64,000 bases of DNA from Dulcicalothrix desertica PCC 7102 (GCF_003991905.1 NZ_RSCL01000019.1:102755-166754); one strand, 5' to 3'. Positions 36,133 to 43,811 are shown, counted from the first letter of the stretch. Numbers and translations are program-made. The notes: generated by a model not told the origin, from the sequence alone.

Positions 36133-36170
36133 TTTCATCTTAATTTCATTTTGATTTTCTAAAATAGAAT
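36133..36170 (+). promoter_or_regulatory. TTTCAT-box promoter without a downstream gene
   Basis: TTTCAT at 36133 and 36144, TAGAAT at 36165. Confidence 0.6.
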
Positions 36171-36176
36171 ATAAAA

Positions 36177-36271
36177 ACATGTTTTTCATGTTCCTCATGT
36201 TTTGCAAATCCCCATAGCTTTATAGGTGTAGACATTATTTTCGTCTGCTTACAACTATAAAGCTATTTTTT
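36177..36271 (+). ncRNA. Candidate small RNA with intrinsic terminator
   Basis: ATAGCTTTATAG (36214-36225) pairs perfectly with CTATAAAGCTAT (36255-36266), followed by TTTTT. The stem extends inward (GTAGAC with GTCTGC). Between promoter and hairpin lie three CATGTT-like repeats. No ORF. Confidence 0.5.
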
Positions 36272-36296
36272 ATTAAAGTTAAAATTACATTATAGA

Positions 36297-36326
36297 TTTC
36301 ATCTTGATGTAATAATGGTCTGTCAA
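36297..36326 (+). promoter_or_regulatory. Degenerate TTTCAT box before the PcxA relic
   Basis: TTTCAT at 36297, degenerate second repeat TGTAAT at 36308, TGTCAA 7 bases later. Confidence 0.4.
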
Positions 36327-36331
36327 ACTAA

Positions 36332-36595
36332 TTAGTTAAGGGTTTATTCGCCAAAGCTTTTGCAATTATTCTTTTTACAGATATATTTATTGGTTATCAT
36401 TCTCCCTATGGTTGGGAAATAATCTTGGGGAATATTTTAAGCCATTATGGTTTACCAGAAAATAAACGCTTTATTTCACTTTTTATAGCTACTGTCCCAG
36501 TTATCATGGATACTATTTTCAAATATTGGATTTTTCGCTACCTCAACCGCAGTTCCCCTTCAGCAGTTGCTACCTATCGCAACATGAATGAATAA
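36332..36595 (+). pseudogene. pcxA: C-terminal relic of proton-extrusion protein PcxA (CotA)
   Basis: 87 codons without a start, reading [35 protein letters not shown] and the PcxA ending [20 protein letters not shown] then ATYRNMNE. PcxA/CemA proteins exceed 400 residues, so this is only the last fifth. A TTTCAT-like site stands immediately upstream, apparently joined to the relic by deletion or rearrangement. Confidence 0.8.
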
Positions 36596-36821
36596 ATTTT
36601 GTTGTATTCTGGGCTACATAACCTTTTTAAAGCTAGACAAGATAAATAGAAACTGAAAATATATAGCAATCCGGCGCCATTTGTGAGCAAATACTGAAAA
36701 AGCTTTGAGCTATCAATACATGGTCAAAATTCTAACTTTGCGCGCGTTGTACGAATATGGTGTTTTTTCATAAATCATTTAGGATTGGTATAGTATTACG
36801 TGTTGTAACTTTTATTACAAA
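36596..36821. other. Spacer, nothing recognised
   Basis: AT-rich sequence with one GGCGCC at about 36672; no gene or clear hairpin before the next TTTCAT box. Confidence 0.4.
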
Positions 36822-36838
36822 TTTCATCCTGATTTCAT
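36822..36838 (+). promoter_or_regulatory. TTTCAT box upstream of a small membrane protein
   Basis: TTTCAT at 36822 and 36833. The TGTCA element is absent; TATTGCC is the closest -10-like sequence. Confidence 0.5.
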
Positions 36839-36935
36839 TAACTTACCCTTTATTGCCTTTTTGATAAACAATTGAGAATATTTATTAGGAAAGCGAGCAT
36901 AAAACAAGCTTTACTATGCTTATAGGAGATAACTT

Positions 36936-37319
36936 GTGACCGATAAATCAAAAATGAATGACATACAACCTATTCCTTTAGGTTCAACAGCTGCCGCATT
37001 AATCTCTGCGGCTATGGGATGTTTAGCAATGTCAATTGCCCATCAAGCTGCTACTCAATCTAAAGCTTTAGAAGCACTTATTAGTAATTTGGCAGTTTGG
37101 ATACCTGATTCAATCGAGATTAGTTCGTATCCTGGTATAGAAATTATAGGATTAGTAATTTGGCTTATTAGTTGGTTTGTTCTAAATCGGGTATGGAAAC
37201 AGCGTGATTTATCCCTGATGCTTGTTTTAACTGCATTTATGGGGATAATCGTCTTATCAACTATCATTTACTGGTTTTCTATAGAAAACAATATTAGCTC
37301 TGCCTTACTCATGCATTAA
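36936..37319 (+). CDS. Small membrane protein of unknown function
   Basis: 127 residues with three probable helices: about 18-38 (AAALISAAMGCLAMSIAHQA), 65-85 (IEIIGLVIWLISWFVLNRVW) and 92-115 (LSLMLVLTAFMGIIVLSTII). GTG start with AGGAG six bases upstream. No family recognised. Membership of the TTTCAT regulon suggests a part in the metal or envelope response. Confidence 0.7.
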   Translation: MTDKSKMNDIQPIPLGSTAAALISAAMGCLAMSIAHQAATQSKALEALISNLAVWIPDSIEISSYPGIEIIGLVIWLISWFVLNRVWKQRDLSLMLVLTAFMGIIVLSTIIYWFSIENNISSALLMH

Positions 37320-37406
37320 ATATTTTCAACTGAAACTCATCTTGCATCTTAACTTTTCATGGGAAGAACAAAGAGCTAGTTATTGAAGTCAAAACCTCCA
37401 TGTTAG

Positions 37407-37527
37407 TGATTGTGAATATGGGTTAGCCCACAATCAAAGAGGTCATTTAACCGTCGATAATTTTTTACAGATGTAAAGCTGCTTTGCTTGTTTGAAAGTA
37501 TCTTATTTTGCAAAGCAGTATTTTATT
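37407..37527 (+). terminator. Two hairpins, the second terminator-like
   Basis: TGATTGTG (37407) with CACAATCA (37429), then CTGCTTTGC (37479) with GCAAAGCAG (37510) followed by TATTTTATT. Lies in a 417-base gap. Could end the upstream transcript or belong to a small RNA. Confidence 0.35.
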
Positions 37528-37629
37528 GTCTTTATTTTCCAAGTTTCTTATAAGCACCGACACGTTACACTATCAACACTGACGTTTTGCTCTAGCTCGA
37601 ACAAAAACATTTTCGCGCACAAGCCAAAA

Positions 37630-37646
37630 TTTCATCTTGATTTCAT
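37630..37646 (+). promoter_or_regulatory. TTTCAT box upstream of DUF2808 (37.7 kb)
   Basis: TTTCAT at 37630 and 37641, TGCCAA 7 bases later. A GATTCA/TGAATC stem lies in the leader. Confidence 0.58.
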
Positions 37647-37736
37647 CATAAGGTGCCAAGCTAGTTAAAGAAGGATTCATTCATCAAGGGTGAATCGCTA
37701 TTCTAGTTGAAAGTATTTTTGATTATAGCAGTCAAG

Positions 37737-38216
37737 ATGATGCGAAAGTTAATTAATGTTGGTGTATTGACTATAAGTGCTGTAGCTATTATCTCTACAG
37801 GTTATGCAACCGCTAAGACAAATGATACTAAGTCTAATAATACTGAGAATAATACGCAATTATTTCCAACTCGGTGGCAGCTTGTTAAACAAACTTTTCA
37901 AATACGTGTACCTAAGCATGGCAAACCTTTAAAGCAGCTAATAGTCGAAACTCCCTCTAATGTAGCTGTAAGTAATGATATCAGCGTATTTGATGATAAA
38001 GCTCAAAAAGTTAACATAGATATTTCTGTTGATAATAAAAAAATCATCATTACTTTTCCAGAAGCGGTTACTTCTAGTACTAGTAAGATTTTAGTCTCAC
38101 TGAATAGAGTGCAACAACCAACCGATGCATCCGGGACTGTTTACAATTTATTAGCTAAAGTCATTGGAAGCGATGTAGAAATCCCTATAGGTCAAGTTCG
38201 ATTTCAAAAATTTTAG
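37737..38216 (+). CDS. DUF2808 exported protein
   Basis: 159-residue DUF2808 paralog: signal peptide (LINVGVLTISAVAIISTGYA), then FPTRWQLVKQTFQIRVPKHG, SNDISVFDDKAQKVNIDISV, IIITFPEAVTSSTSKILVSL and IPIGQVRFQKF. An in-frame TTG at 37707 is possible but unlikely. Closer to the protein at 38483 than to those at 13517 and 39200. Confidence 0.8.
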   Translation: MMRKLINVGVLTISAVAIISTGYATAKTNDTKSNNTENNTQLFPTRWQLVKQTFQIRVPKHGKPLKQLIVETPSNVAVSNDISVFDDKAQKVNIDISVDNKKIIITFPEAVTSSTSKILVSLNRVQQPTDASGTVYNLLAKVIGSDVEIPIGQVRFQKF

Positions 38217-38230
38217 AGAACTCGTATAAA

Positions 38231-38247
38231 TTTCACGTTGATTTCAT
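38231..38247 (+). promoter_or_regulatory. TTTCAT box upstream of DUF2808 (38.5 kb)
   Basis: TTTCAC at 38231, TTTCAT at 38242, TGTCAG 7 bases later, AATAGAGG -10-like element. Leader is unusually long, about 210 bases. Confidence 0.55.
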
Positions 38248-38482
38248 TTTTACGTGTCAGACTAATAAATAGAGGTAGAAAACCTTTTTGGTTAAACGCC
38301 TTTAAATATGAAAATTAGTCAACTGTAAGCCAGTTATTAACTTCACCTGCTTTTATGAAAGTTTTAGTATAAGGTGATTGATTTTGGTCTGACCATATTT
38401 TTAAGTATTAATTGATAACAGGTTTATCATTAAGAATGAGTCTGAAACATTGCTAATTTTATTGATTCAATAAGGAGCGGAT

Positions 38483-38968
38483 ATGAAAAAATCACTAATT
38501 TACACTGCTATAGGCGCCATTACTGCTACGTTTTTTATTCCGATAAGTTACGCAAGTGCTAAAAATAATAATGGTACGTTTCCCCATATTGATGGTAATT
38601 CACAATTTCCTCCAACTCGCTTTTCAACTGTTAGGCATACTTTTCGTGTGCATATCCCAAAAAATAGTTCAAGTGTTTCTCAGTTAGATATTGAAGTTCC
38701 AAATACTTTAACTTGGAGTAATAATGCTAATGATATTGTAGTAACGAATGAGAACGGAAAGAAAGTTAACGTGAGTATTTCTACTACTGGCAAGAGTATA
38801 CTAATTGCATTTGCGGAACCAGTTGCTTCTGACACTAAGTTAGAAATTGATATTAAGAATGTCAAGCAACCATTTCGTGGTAATGGGCCTATCTATAATA
38901 TCAAAGCTAAACTGGCTGGCAGTTCTACAGAAATGTTTATAGGTACAGCAAGATTTCGTATAAATTAA
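38483..38968 (+). CDS. DUF2808 exported protein
   Basis: 161 residues with signal peptide (SLIYTAIGAITATFFIPISY) and the DUF2808 blocks TFRVHIPKNSSSVSQLDIEV, IVVTNENGKKVNVSIST, ILIAFAEPVASDTKLEIDIK and IGTARFRIN. AAGGAG precedes the ATG. Middle member of a three-gene DUF2808 cluster; each gene has its own TTTCAT box, so they are separately started. Confidence 0.87.
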   Translation: MKKSLIYTAIGAITATFFIPISYASAKNNNGTFPHIDGNSQFPPTRFSTVRHTFRVHIPKNSSSVSQLDIEVPNTLTWSNNANDIVVTNENGKKVNVSISTTGKSILIAFAEPVASDTKLEIDIKNVKQPFRGNGPIYNIKAKLAGSSTEMFIGTARFRIN

Positions 38969-38994
38969 TTTTCCCATTTTTTCAAAAAGTAATT

Positions 38995-39042
38995 ATTATC
39001 CTAAATTATTTTGTTTTAACAAGATAATTTAGGATAATTTTT
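38995..39042 (+). terminator. Intrinsic terminator
   Basis: ATTATCCTAAATTAT and ATAATTTAGGATAAT form a perfect 15-bp stem followed by TTTTT. Confidence 0.85.
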
Positions 39043-39117
39043 TAGTAATTTTATTAGAAATTTTTACAAGTAATAATCAAAATGTATATTGAAAAAAAAT
39101 AAAATTGATACTTGAAA

Positions 39118-39134
39118 TTTCATGCTTAGTTCAT
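39118..39134 (+). promoter_or_regulatory. Variant TTTCAT box upstream of DUF2808 (39.2 kb)
   Basis: TTTCAT at 39118, GTTCAT at 39129, TATCAT 7 bases later, AATATAGAGG -10-like element. Confidence 0.5.
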
Positions 39135-39199
39135 AAACACCTATCATAATAATAAATATAGAGGCTATCAATTAACTAGATTAAACCAGGAGAGTAGAG

Positions 39200-39679
39200 A
39201 TGAATAAATTAATTTATGCTACAGCTTTTACATTAGTTATTGCATCTACAGTTCCTTCTGCTTGGGCAAAAAGTCCAAATGATGCGAACATAACTCATTT
39301 AGGGAAAAGTGCTGCTGTTCCTCTAGATGCTTTAGTTCCAGATGCTACTCATAAGTTTGATGTTCATGTTCAAGGCAAAGCTCTTTCAGAACTAACGATT
39401 GATATACCAGAAGATGTAAGTTTTAAAGGAATTACAGTTAAAAATAAATCAGGTCAAAAAATTCCTGCGACAGTTTCAGTAAATGATAAAAAAGCAACAG
39501 TAGCATTTTCAGAACCTGTAGCACCTGGAAACTCATTAACAATCTTTATGAATGGCGTGAATGCTACTAACACTTATGACTATAGTCGGACTTTGCATTA
39601 TCGGGTATCTACTAAAATGGTCGGTATGAATGGAGATATACCCCTAGGTTTAGCTAGAGTTCAAACTTATCGCGACTAA
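39200..39679 (+). CDS. DUF2808 exported protein
   Basis: 159 residues, near twin of the protein at 13517: signal NKLIYATAFTLVIASTVPSA, then SPNDANITHLGKSAAVP, KFDVHVQGKALSELTIDIPE, VKNKSGQKIPATVSVND, AFSEPVAPGNSLTIFMNGVN. AGGAGAG precedes the ATG. The pair at 13517 and 39200 marks a within-island duplication 26 kb apart. Confidence 0.87.
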   Translation: MNKLIYATAFTLVIASTVPSAWAKSPNDANITHLGKSAAVPLDALVPDATHKFDVHVQGKALSELTIDIPEDVSFKGITVKNKSGQKIPATVSVNDKKATVAFSEPVAPGNSLTIFMNGVNATNTYDYSRTLHYRVSTKMVGMNGDIPLGLARVQTYRD

Positions 39680-39707
39680 GTTGCAAATAAGTGAGTTAGT
39701 AATCGTA

Positions 39708-39738
39708 GGGTAGGATGTGAATTTAACCTACCCTTGTT
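39708..39738 (+). terminator. Hairpin after DUF2808
   Basis: GGGTAGG and CCTACCC, 12-base loop, followed by TTGTT. Confidence 0.5.
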
Positions 39739-39804
39739 AACTTCCCGGTTTCATCTGAAGTAACCAAGTAATTTACCTTTAAATTCTGTTTTGTGATTTT
39801 AGCT

Positions 39805-40173
39805 ATGAAGACAATAATCATCCGTAGTGCATCTATTTTTACAATTCCTTTAGGATTGGCTTTGTTTAATGCTGTTTTTAGTACTGCTGTTTACGCACAG
39901 TCACAAGAATTACCCAACACCAGTACACAACAGCAAAGTAGTTTCAGCAGGAGTGCATGTGACTCTGTTCCCCCAGCTCAACCGACTGGTGGAGCAACCT
40001 CTCTAAGACTCCAAGTTTTACAACAGTGTTACAAAAATACTCCACGAGGCGCCATACAATCAGCCGCAGGAGGTTGCGAGTTACCTGCCGCAAGACCGAC
40101 TGGTGGAGCGACTGTAACAAGAATGCAAATGCTGCAAGAATGCAACAGAAAAATGTTGCAAGGCAGTAAATAA
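39805..40173 (+). CDS. Small secreted protein with two Cys-PTGGAT-Cys repeats
   Basis: 122 residues after choosing ATG 39805 (in-frame GTG at 39793). Signal peptide ends at VYAQ. Two tandem units follow: CDSVPPAQPTGGATSLRLQV-LQQC and CELPAARPTGGATVTRMQML-QEC, each flanked by cysteines 23-25 residues apart and joined by a Gly/Ala-rich linker. Probably two small disulfide-closed or metal-binding modules in the periplasm. No named family recognised. It follows a DUF2808 gene by 125 bases, possibly by read-through. Confidence 0.72.
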   Translation: MKTIIIRSASIFTIPLGLALFNAVFSTAVYAQSQELPNTSTQQQSSFSRSACDSVPPAQPTGGATSLRLQVLQQCYKNTPRGAIQSAAGGCELPAARPTGGATVTRMQMLQECNRKMLQGSK

Positions 40174-40208
40174 CTACCGATTTATCAATTTTATCAAAAT
40201 CACTAGTA

Positions 40209-40248
40209 TTTCATCTTGATTTCATAATTAGGTGTCATCATCTAATAT
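40209..40248 (+). promoter_or_regulatory. TTTCAT-box promoter of a candidate small RNA
   Basis: TTTCAT at 40209 and 40220, TGTCAT 7 bases later, TAATAT at 40243-40248. Confidence 0.62.
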
Positions 40249-40253
40249 TAGCC

Positions 40254-40353
40254 ACTCAGTATACTCCCTGCAAGCCTTTTTCATTAATTGGCTTTTCTAC
40301 ACTACACCACACTTACTTAAGCTAAGTTACGCAGGGAGTATACTGAGTTTTTC
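40254..40353 (+). ncRNA. Candidate small RNA closed by an 18-bp stem and terminator
   Basis: ACTCAGTATACTCCCTGC (40254-40271) begins about 6 bases after the -10 and pairs perfectly with GCAGGGAGTATACTGAGT (40331-40348), followed by TTTTTCTT. The predicted RNA of about 100 nt would have its 5' end paired to its terminator, leaving a 59-nt loop. The next gene has its own TTTCAT promoter at 40457, so this is a separate unit. Confidence 0.55.
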
Positions 40354-40456
40354 TTATATTAATAGTGATATTGATTATTTCTTTTATTTTTCTGAATTGA
40401 ATGTTATTTAACTAACAATTAGTGATATTATACTGAATTTAATTTAAAACAATACT

Positions 40457-40473
40457 TTTCATCCTAATTTCAT
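40457..40473 (+). promoter_or_regulatory. TTTCAT box upstream of the SbnA-like gene
   Basis: TTTCAT at 40457 and 40468, TGTAAA 7 bases later. The leader contains an ATTTGGTTA/TTAACCAAAT stem near 40540-40565. Confidence 0.6.
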
Positions 40474-40609
40474 ATTTAGCTGTAAAGATAATAAATGGGT
40501 GTAAAGCTAATTGTTCAAAAATTATTTGTGAGTACAAATTTGGTTATCCTGCTACATTTTAACCAAATAAGAATTGATCTGTTCTAATTTTCAGTAAGAG
40601 AGTAATGAA

Positions 40610-41599
40610 ATGATTCATGATTCAATAGTAAGCTGTATTGGCGAAACACCGCTAGTTCGTCTGCGCCGATTATTTCCTCAAGAAGGTCTTGATGTAATTG
40701 CAAAACTAGAGTTTTTAAACCCGGGTGGTAGCGTTAAAGACCGTCCCGCTAGATTTATTGTAGAAAAGGGGCTGCAAGACGGTACTATTACAAACAAAAC
40801 TCATTTGATTGAAAGCACATCTGGTAATTTAGGTATTGCACTAGCAATGATGGCAAGGCTTTATAAGCTTTCCTTCACCTGCGTAGTAGACCCAAAAATA
40901 TCACCGACTAACTTGCAAATTCTGAGGCAATTAGGCGCCAATATTGATATGGTACAAGAGCCAGATGACCAAGGAGGATATCTGAAAACGCGAATTCAGA
41001 GAGTGCATGAATTACGCAGGATTATTCCTCACAGTTTATGGGTTAATCAGTATGCTAACCAACTGAATTGGCAAGCACATTACAATGGGATTGGTGGCGA
41101 AATAATTGAGAATTTAGATGGTAATCTTGATTGCCTTGTCATTGCTGTTAGTACTACAGGAACAATTTTAGGAGTAGCTCGGCGCCTACGTGAAAAGTTT
41201 CCCAAATTACGAGTTATTGCTGTTGACGCTGCTGGTTCTGTAATTTTTGGAGCTAATCCTGCACCTCGTGAATTACCTGGTATTGGTTCGAGTCGTGTTC
41301 CTGAACTCTTAAATAAGGCGGAAATAGATGAAGTCGTCTATGTCGATGATTTAGAATCGATGCGAGGATGCCGTGAATTAGTGACAAAAGAAGGTATTTT
41401 TGCTGGTGGTTCATCTGGTTCTGTAGTTGCCGCTATCCAAAAACTTCTTCCTACTTTTCCAAAATATTATCGCGTCCTGACACTATTTCCAGACCGGGGT
41501 GAACGCTATCTTGATTTAGTTTATGACGATGCTTGGGTAGCAAAAATTCAACGTCGTACAATGGAAGCTCAGATTCAAATACCGCCAGTGCTTGCTTAA
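40610..41599 (+). CDS. sbnA: SbnA-like PLP enzyme, ACEGA synthase
   Basis: 329-residue fold-type II PLP enzyme of the cysteine synthase family, closest to SbnA: N-(2-amino-2-carboxyethyl)-L-glutamate synthase, which joins O-phosphoserine and glutamate. PLP lysine in FLNPGGSVKDRPARFIVE; ESTSGNLGIALAMMA; SbnA-like TCVVDPKISPTNLQILRQLG and YANQLNWQAHYNGIGGEI; VSTTGTILGV; AVDAAGSVIFG; FAGGSSGSVVAA; PDRGERYLDLVYDD. These match SbnA rather than CysK. The partner SbnB, which would release 2,3-diaminopropionate, is not in the window. Its TTTCAT promoter links it to the metal response. Confidence 0.85.
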   Translation: MIHDSIVSCIGETPLVRLRRLFPQEGLDVIAKLEFLNPGGSVKDRPARFIVEKGLQDGTITNKTHLIESTSGNLGIALAMMARLYKLSFTCVVDPKISPTNLQILRQLGANIDMVQEPDDQGGYLKTRIQRVHELRRIIPHSLWVNQYANQLNWQAHYNGIGGEIIENLDGNLDCLVIAVSTTGTILGVARRLREKFPKLRVIAVDAAGSVIFGANPAPRELPGIGSSRVPELLNKAEIDEVVYVDDLESMRGCRELVTKEGIFAGGSSGSVVAAIQKLLPTFPKYYRVLTLFPDRGERYLDLVYDDAWVAKIQRRTMEAQIQIPPVLA

Positions 41600-41714
41600 A
41601 AAAGTCTCCTCGCTAATTAAGTCATTAAGTTATGAGTTATGAATGCTCTTTCCAAATTCTTAGCTCATAACTTTTTCTTCGGATATTTCTAAAAAACCAC
41701 CTTAAGGATTGTGA

Positions 41715-42623
41715 ATGTTTTTTCTAACAAATTTTCAAGGAGAATTAGCAGCGTTAGGAGTAGCGTTTTTATGGGCGCTTACTTCAATAGTTTACAGTAA
41801 ACTGGGTAAAAAAATTCCTCCTTTATTGATGAATTTAAGTAAAGGAGGGATTGCGATTGCTTTGATTATCTTTACAATTCTACTCAGTGGTCAGCAGTTA
41901 CTACCAAGCATAAACGTAATCCCTTTTATACTCTTAGTTCTCAGCGGTGCAGTTGGAATTGGTATTGGTGATACTGCTTATTTTTCTGCATTGAACCGCT
42001 TAGGGGCACGCCGCACACTACTACTGAAAACGTTGGGACCACCTTTCGCTGCAATTGTATCTGTAGTATTTTTAAAAGAGCAACTTTCATATACGGCTTG
42101 GATAGGCATTTTGTTAACTGTTTTAGGTATTGCTTGGGTAATTAGCGAACGAGCTACAAGTGCCACGAGTACAAATAAACAACTCTATCCTGGTATCGGT
42201 TTTGCCCTTCTTTCTGCCTTTACAGATGCATTAGGTGCCGTTTTTTCTCGTGCTGCGCTCACTGACACAAACGTTACTCCCTTATGGAGCGCAATGGTGC
42301 GACTGATAGGAGGAGCATTAATACTATTATTTTGGCTAATGCTAGAACGGAAACCAGTTGGCATACCAGTAAAAGAATTACGTTCTGGGAAGCTATTGGG
42401 TATTATTGCTTTATGTGCATTTCTTAGCACTTATTTAGGATTTTGGCTACAACAGATTTCCCTCAAATTTACTACTGCTGGTGTTGCTAAATCTTTAGGT
42501 GCTACAAGTCCACTGTTTGTAATCCCAATTACTTTCTTTTTGGGTGATGTCGTTTCTACACGGGCAATTCTTGGTGTACTTGTTGCTGTTGCGGGGGTAG
42601 GGTTATTGTTTATCTACCGCTGA
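41715..42623 (+). CDS. EamA/DMT-family transporter
   Basis: 302-residue inner-membrane protein with ten expected helices in two EamA repeats. Repeat 1 holds GVAFLWALTSIVYSKLGKKI and the conserved ALNRLGARRTLLLKTLGPPF; repeat 2 starts GIGFALLSAFTDALGAVFSR and holds FTTAGVAKSLGATSPLFVIP. DMT exporters release amino acids and related metabolites. Because it lies 115 bases after the SbnA-like gene without its own promoter site, it may export the SbnA product. Confidence 0.9.
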   Translation: MFFLTNFQGELAALGVAFLWALTSIVYSKLGKKIPPLLMNLSKGGIAIALIIFTILLSGQQLLPSINVIPFILLVLSGAVGIGIGDTAYFSALNRLGARRTLLLKTLGPPFAAIVSVVFLKEQLSYTAWIGILLTVLGIAWVISERATSATSTNKQLYPGIGFALLSAFTDALGAVFSRAALTDTNVTPLWSAMVRLIGGALILLFWLMLERKPVGIPVKELRSGKLLGIIALCAFLSTYLGFWLQQISLKFTTAGVAKSLGATSPLFVIPITFFLGDVVSTRAILGVLVAVAGVGLLFIYR

Positions 42624-42798
42624 TTTAAAATTTATTTAGACATAATATTACCAGGGCTGCAACTCCATTTTTATACAAGTGCTTTATATAAATTAACCCT
42701 AATGGCAAACTAGAAACAAGTCGCGCTATATGTACCACAAAAAGTTTACCACCGTCGCGAACATTAGTACTGTAATTTTCTGCTCATAATAGCTAATA

Positions 42799-42840
42799 TT
42801 TCATCCTGATTTCATTTTTACCTGCAAAGATGAGTAATAG
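42799..42840 (+). promoter_or_regulatory. TTTCAT-box promoter of a candidate small RNA
   Basis: TTTCAT at 42799 and 42810, TGCAAA 7 bases later, TAATAG at 42835. Confidence 0.58.
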
Positions 42841-42845
42841 CCCTG

Positions 42846-42922
42846 TAGACTCTTTGTTTAAAAAATTGGCTTTGACAACTCCTCTAACACCAATTAGGCA
42901 AAAGAGTCTATGGAGTTTTCCT
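42846..42922 (+). ncRNA. Candidate small RNA with nested stems
   Basis: TAGACTCTTT (42846-42855) pairs perfectly with AAAGAGTCTA (42901-42910). Inside, AATTGG (about 42864) pairs with CCAATT (about 42890). TTTTCCTT follows. Ends before the next TTTCAT promoter. No ORF. Confidence 0.42.
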
Positions 42923-42994
42923 TAAACAACGTTTTTTAAGAAAAATGTAAATTTATGTAGTTTTGTATACAAATACCTTTTTAAAATCTAAAAA

Positions 42995-43040
42995 TTTCAT
43001 TCTAATTTCATCAAACCCTGTCAAGCTATTTTTTAGGGGG
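42995..43040 (+). promoter_or_regulatory. TTTCAT-box promoter of the response regulator
   Basis: TTTCAT at 42995 and 43006, TGTCAA 7 bases later, TTTTTTAGGGG -10-like region. The regulator starts about 50 bases later, so the system probably controls itself. Confidence 0.65.
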
Positions 43041-43058
43041 ATAACCCAGTTAGTAATT

Positions 43059-43811
43059 ATGCTTATTACACAAACCAACAACGAAACTTTAACTACTCAA
43101 TTAGATATGCGGGTGTTGCTAGTCGAAGATGAACCGGATTTAGGAGCTGCAATCAAACGTACTCTCAAACAGCAGATGTACTTAGTTGATTGGGTAATGG
43201 ATGGTACAGAAGCGTGGGCATATTTAGAACAAAGCTCGGCAGAATATACTGTAGCTATTATTGATTGGATGCTTCCAAGTATCACTGGCTTAGAATTGTG
43301 CAAAAGAATACGTCGAAAAGGAAATTCTTTGCCGATTTTAATGCTTACGGCTAAGGATAGAATGGAAGATAAAATTGCTGGTTTAGATGCAGGCGCCGAT
43401 GATTACTTGGTAAAACCTTTTGGAATGGGAGAATTACTGGCAAGGTTACGAGCTTTGCAGCGTCGTTCGCCACAGTTCCAAACCCGACAACTTACTGTTG
43501 GTAATCTTAGTCTAGATTATAGTCGCAGTGCAGTTGTAAGCCAAAATGCATCCGGAGAAAAACAAGTAATTTCTCTTACTAATAAAGAATTTCAACTGCT
43601 GGAATATTTTATGAAGCATTCCAACCAAATTGTTACTACCGAACAAATTCGTAATCAAATATGGGAAGTGAATGCAGAAACAGGTAGCAACGTAGTAGCA
43701 GCACAAATACGCTTGTTGCGTCGCAAGCTAACCAGCAGTGGTTGCATTAACCTAATTGAAACTTTACACGGTTTGGGATATCGACTTAACTCTACTGATG
43801 AATCAGAATAA
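43059..43811 (+). CDS. OmpR/PhoB-family response regulator (RppA/NrsR/CopR-like)
   Basis: 250 residues. Receiver domain: VLLVEDEPDLGAAI (acidic pocket), phosphoacceptor Asp in VAIIDWMLPSITGLELC, Thr in ILMLTAKDR, Lys in DDYLVKPFG. Winged-helix output: VISLTNKEFQLLEYFMKH and NVVAAQIRLLRRKL. Start at 43059; a shorter start at 43107 (MRVLLVEDEP) is equally in frame, while the longer frame from 42963 crosses the promoter. The nearest site family, TTTCAT direct repeats with helical period, is what OmpR-type dimers bind, so this is the best candidate for the master regulator of the island. Confidence 0.92.
   Translation: MLITQTNNETLTTQLDMRVLLVEDEPDLGAAIKRTLKQQMYLVDWVMDGTEAWAYLEQSSAEYTVAIIDWMLPSITGLELCKRIRRKGNSLPILMLTAKDRMEDKIAGLDAGADDYLVKPFGMGELLARLRALQRRSPQFQTRQLTVGNLSLDYSRSAVVSQNASGEKQVISLTNKEFQLLEYFMKHSNQIVTTEQIRNQIWEVNAETGSNVVAAQIRLLRRKLTSSGCINLIETLHGLGYRLNSTDESE

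Noticed and set aside
40610..41599. Ordinary cysteine synthase CysK
   Set aside because: TCVVDPKISPTNLQ, NQYANQLNWQAHY and PDRGERYLDLVY are SbnA-type, not CysK-type, signatures.
2983..43011. PhoB (pho box) sites
   Set aside because: Pho boxes of cyanobacteria have CTTAACCT-like 8-base repeats; TTTCAT repeats and the metal genes do not fit.
2983..43011. CRISPR array or iteron array from TTTCAT repeats
   Set aside because: The repeats are short, paired, promoter-positioned and widely spaced; no spacer-repeat periodicity exists.
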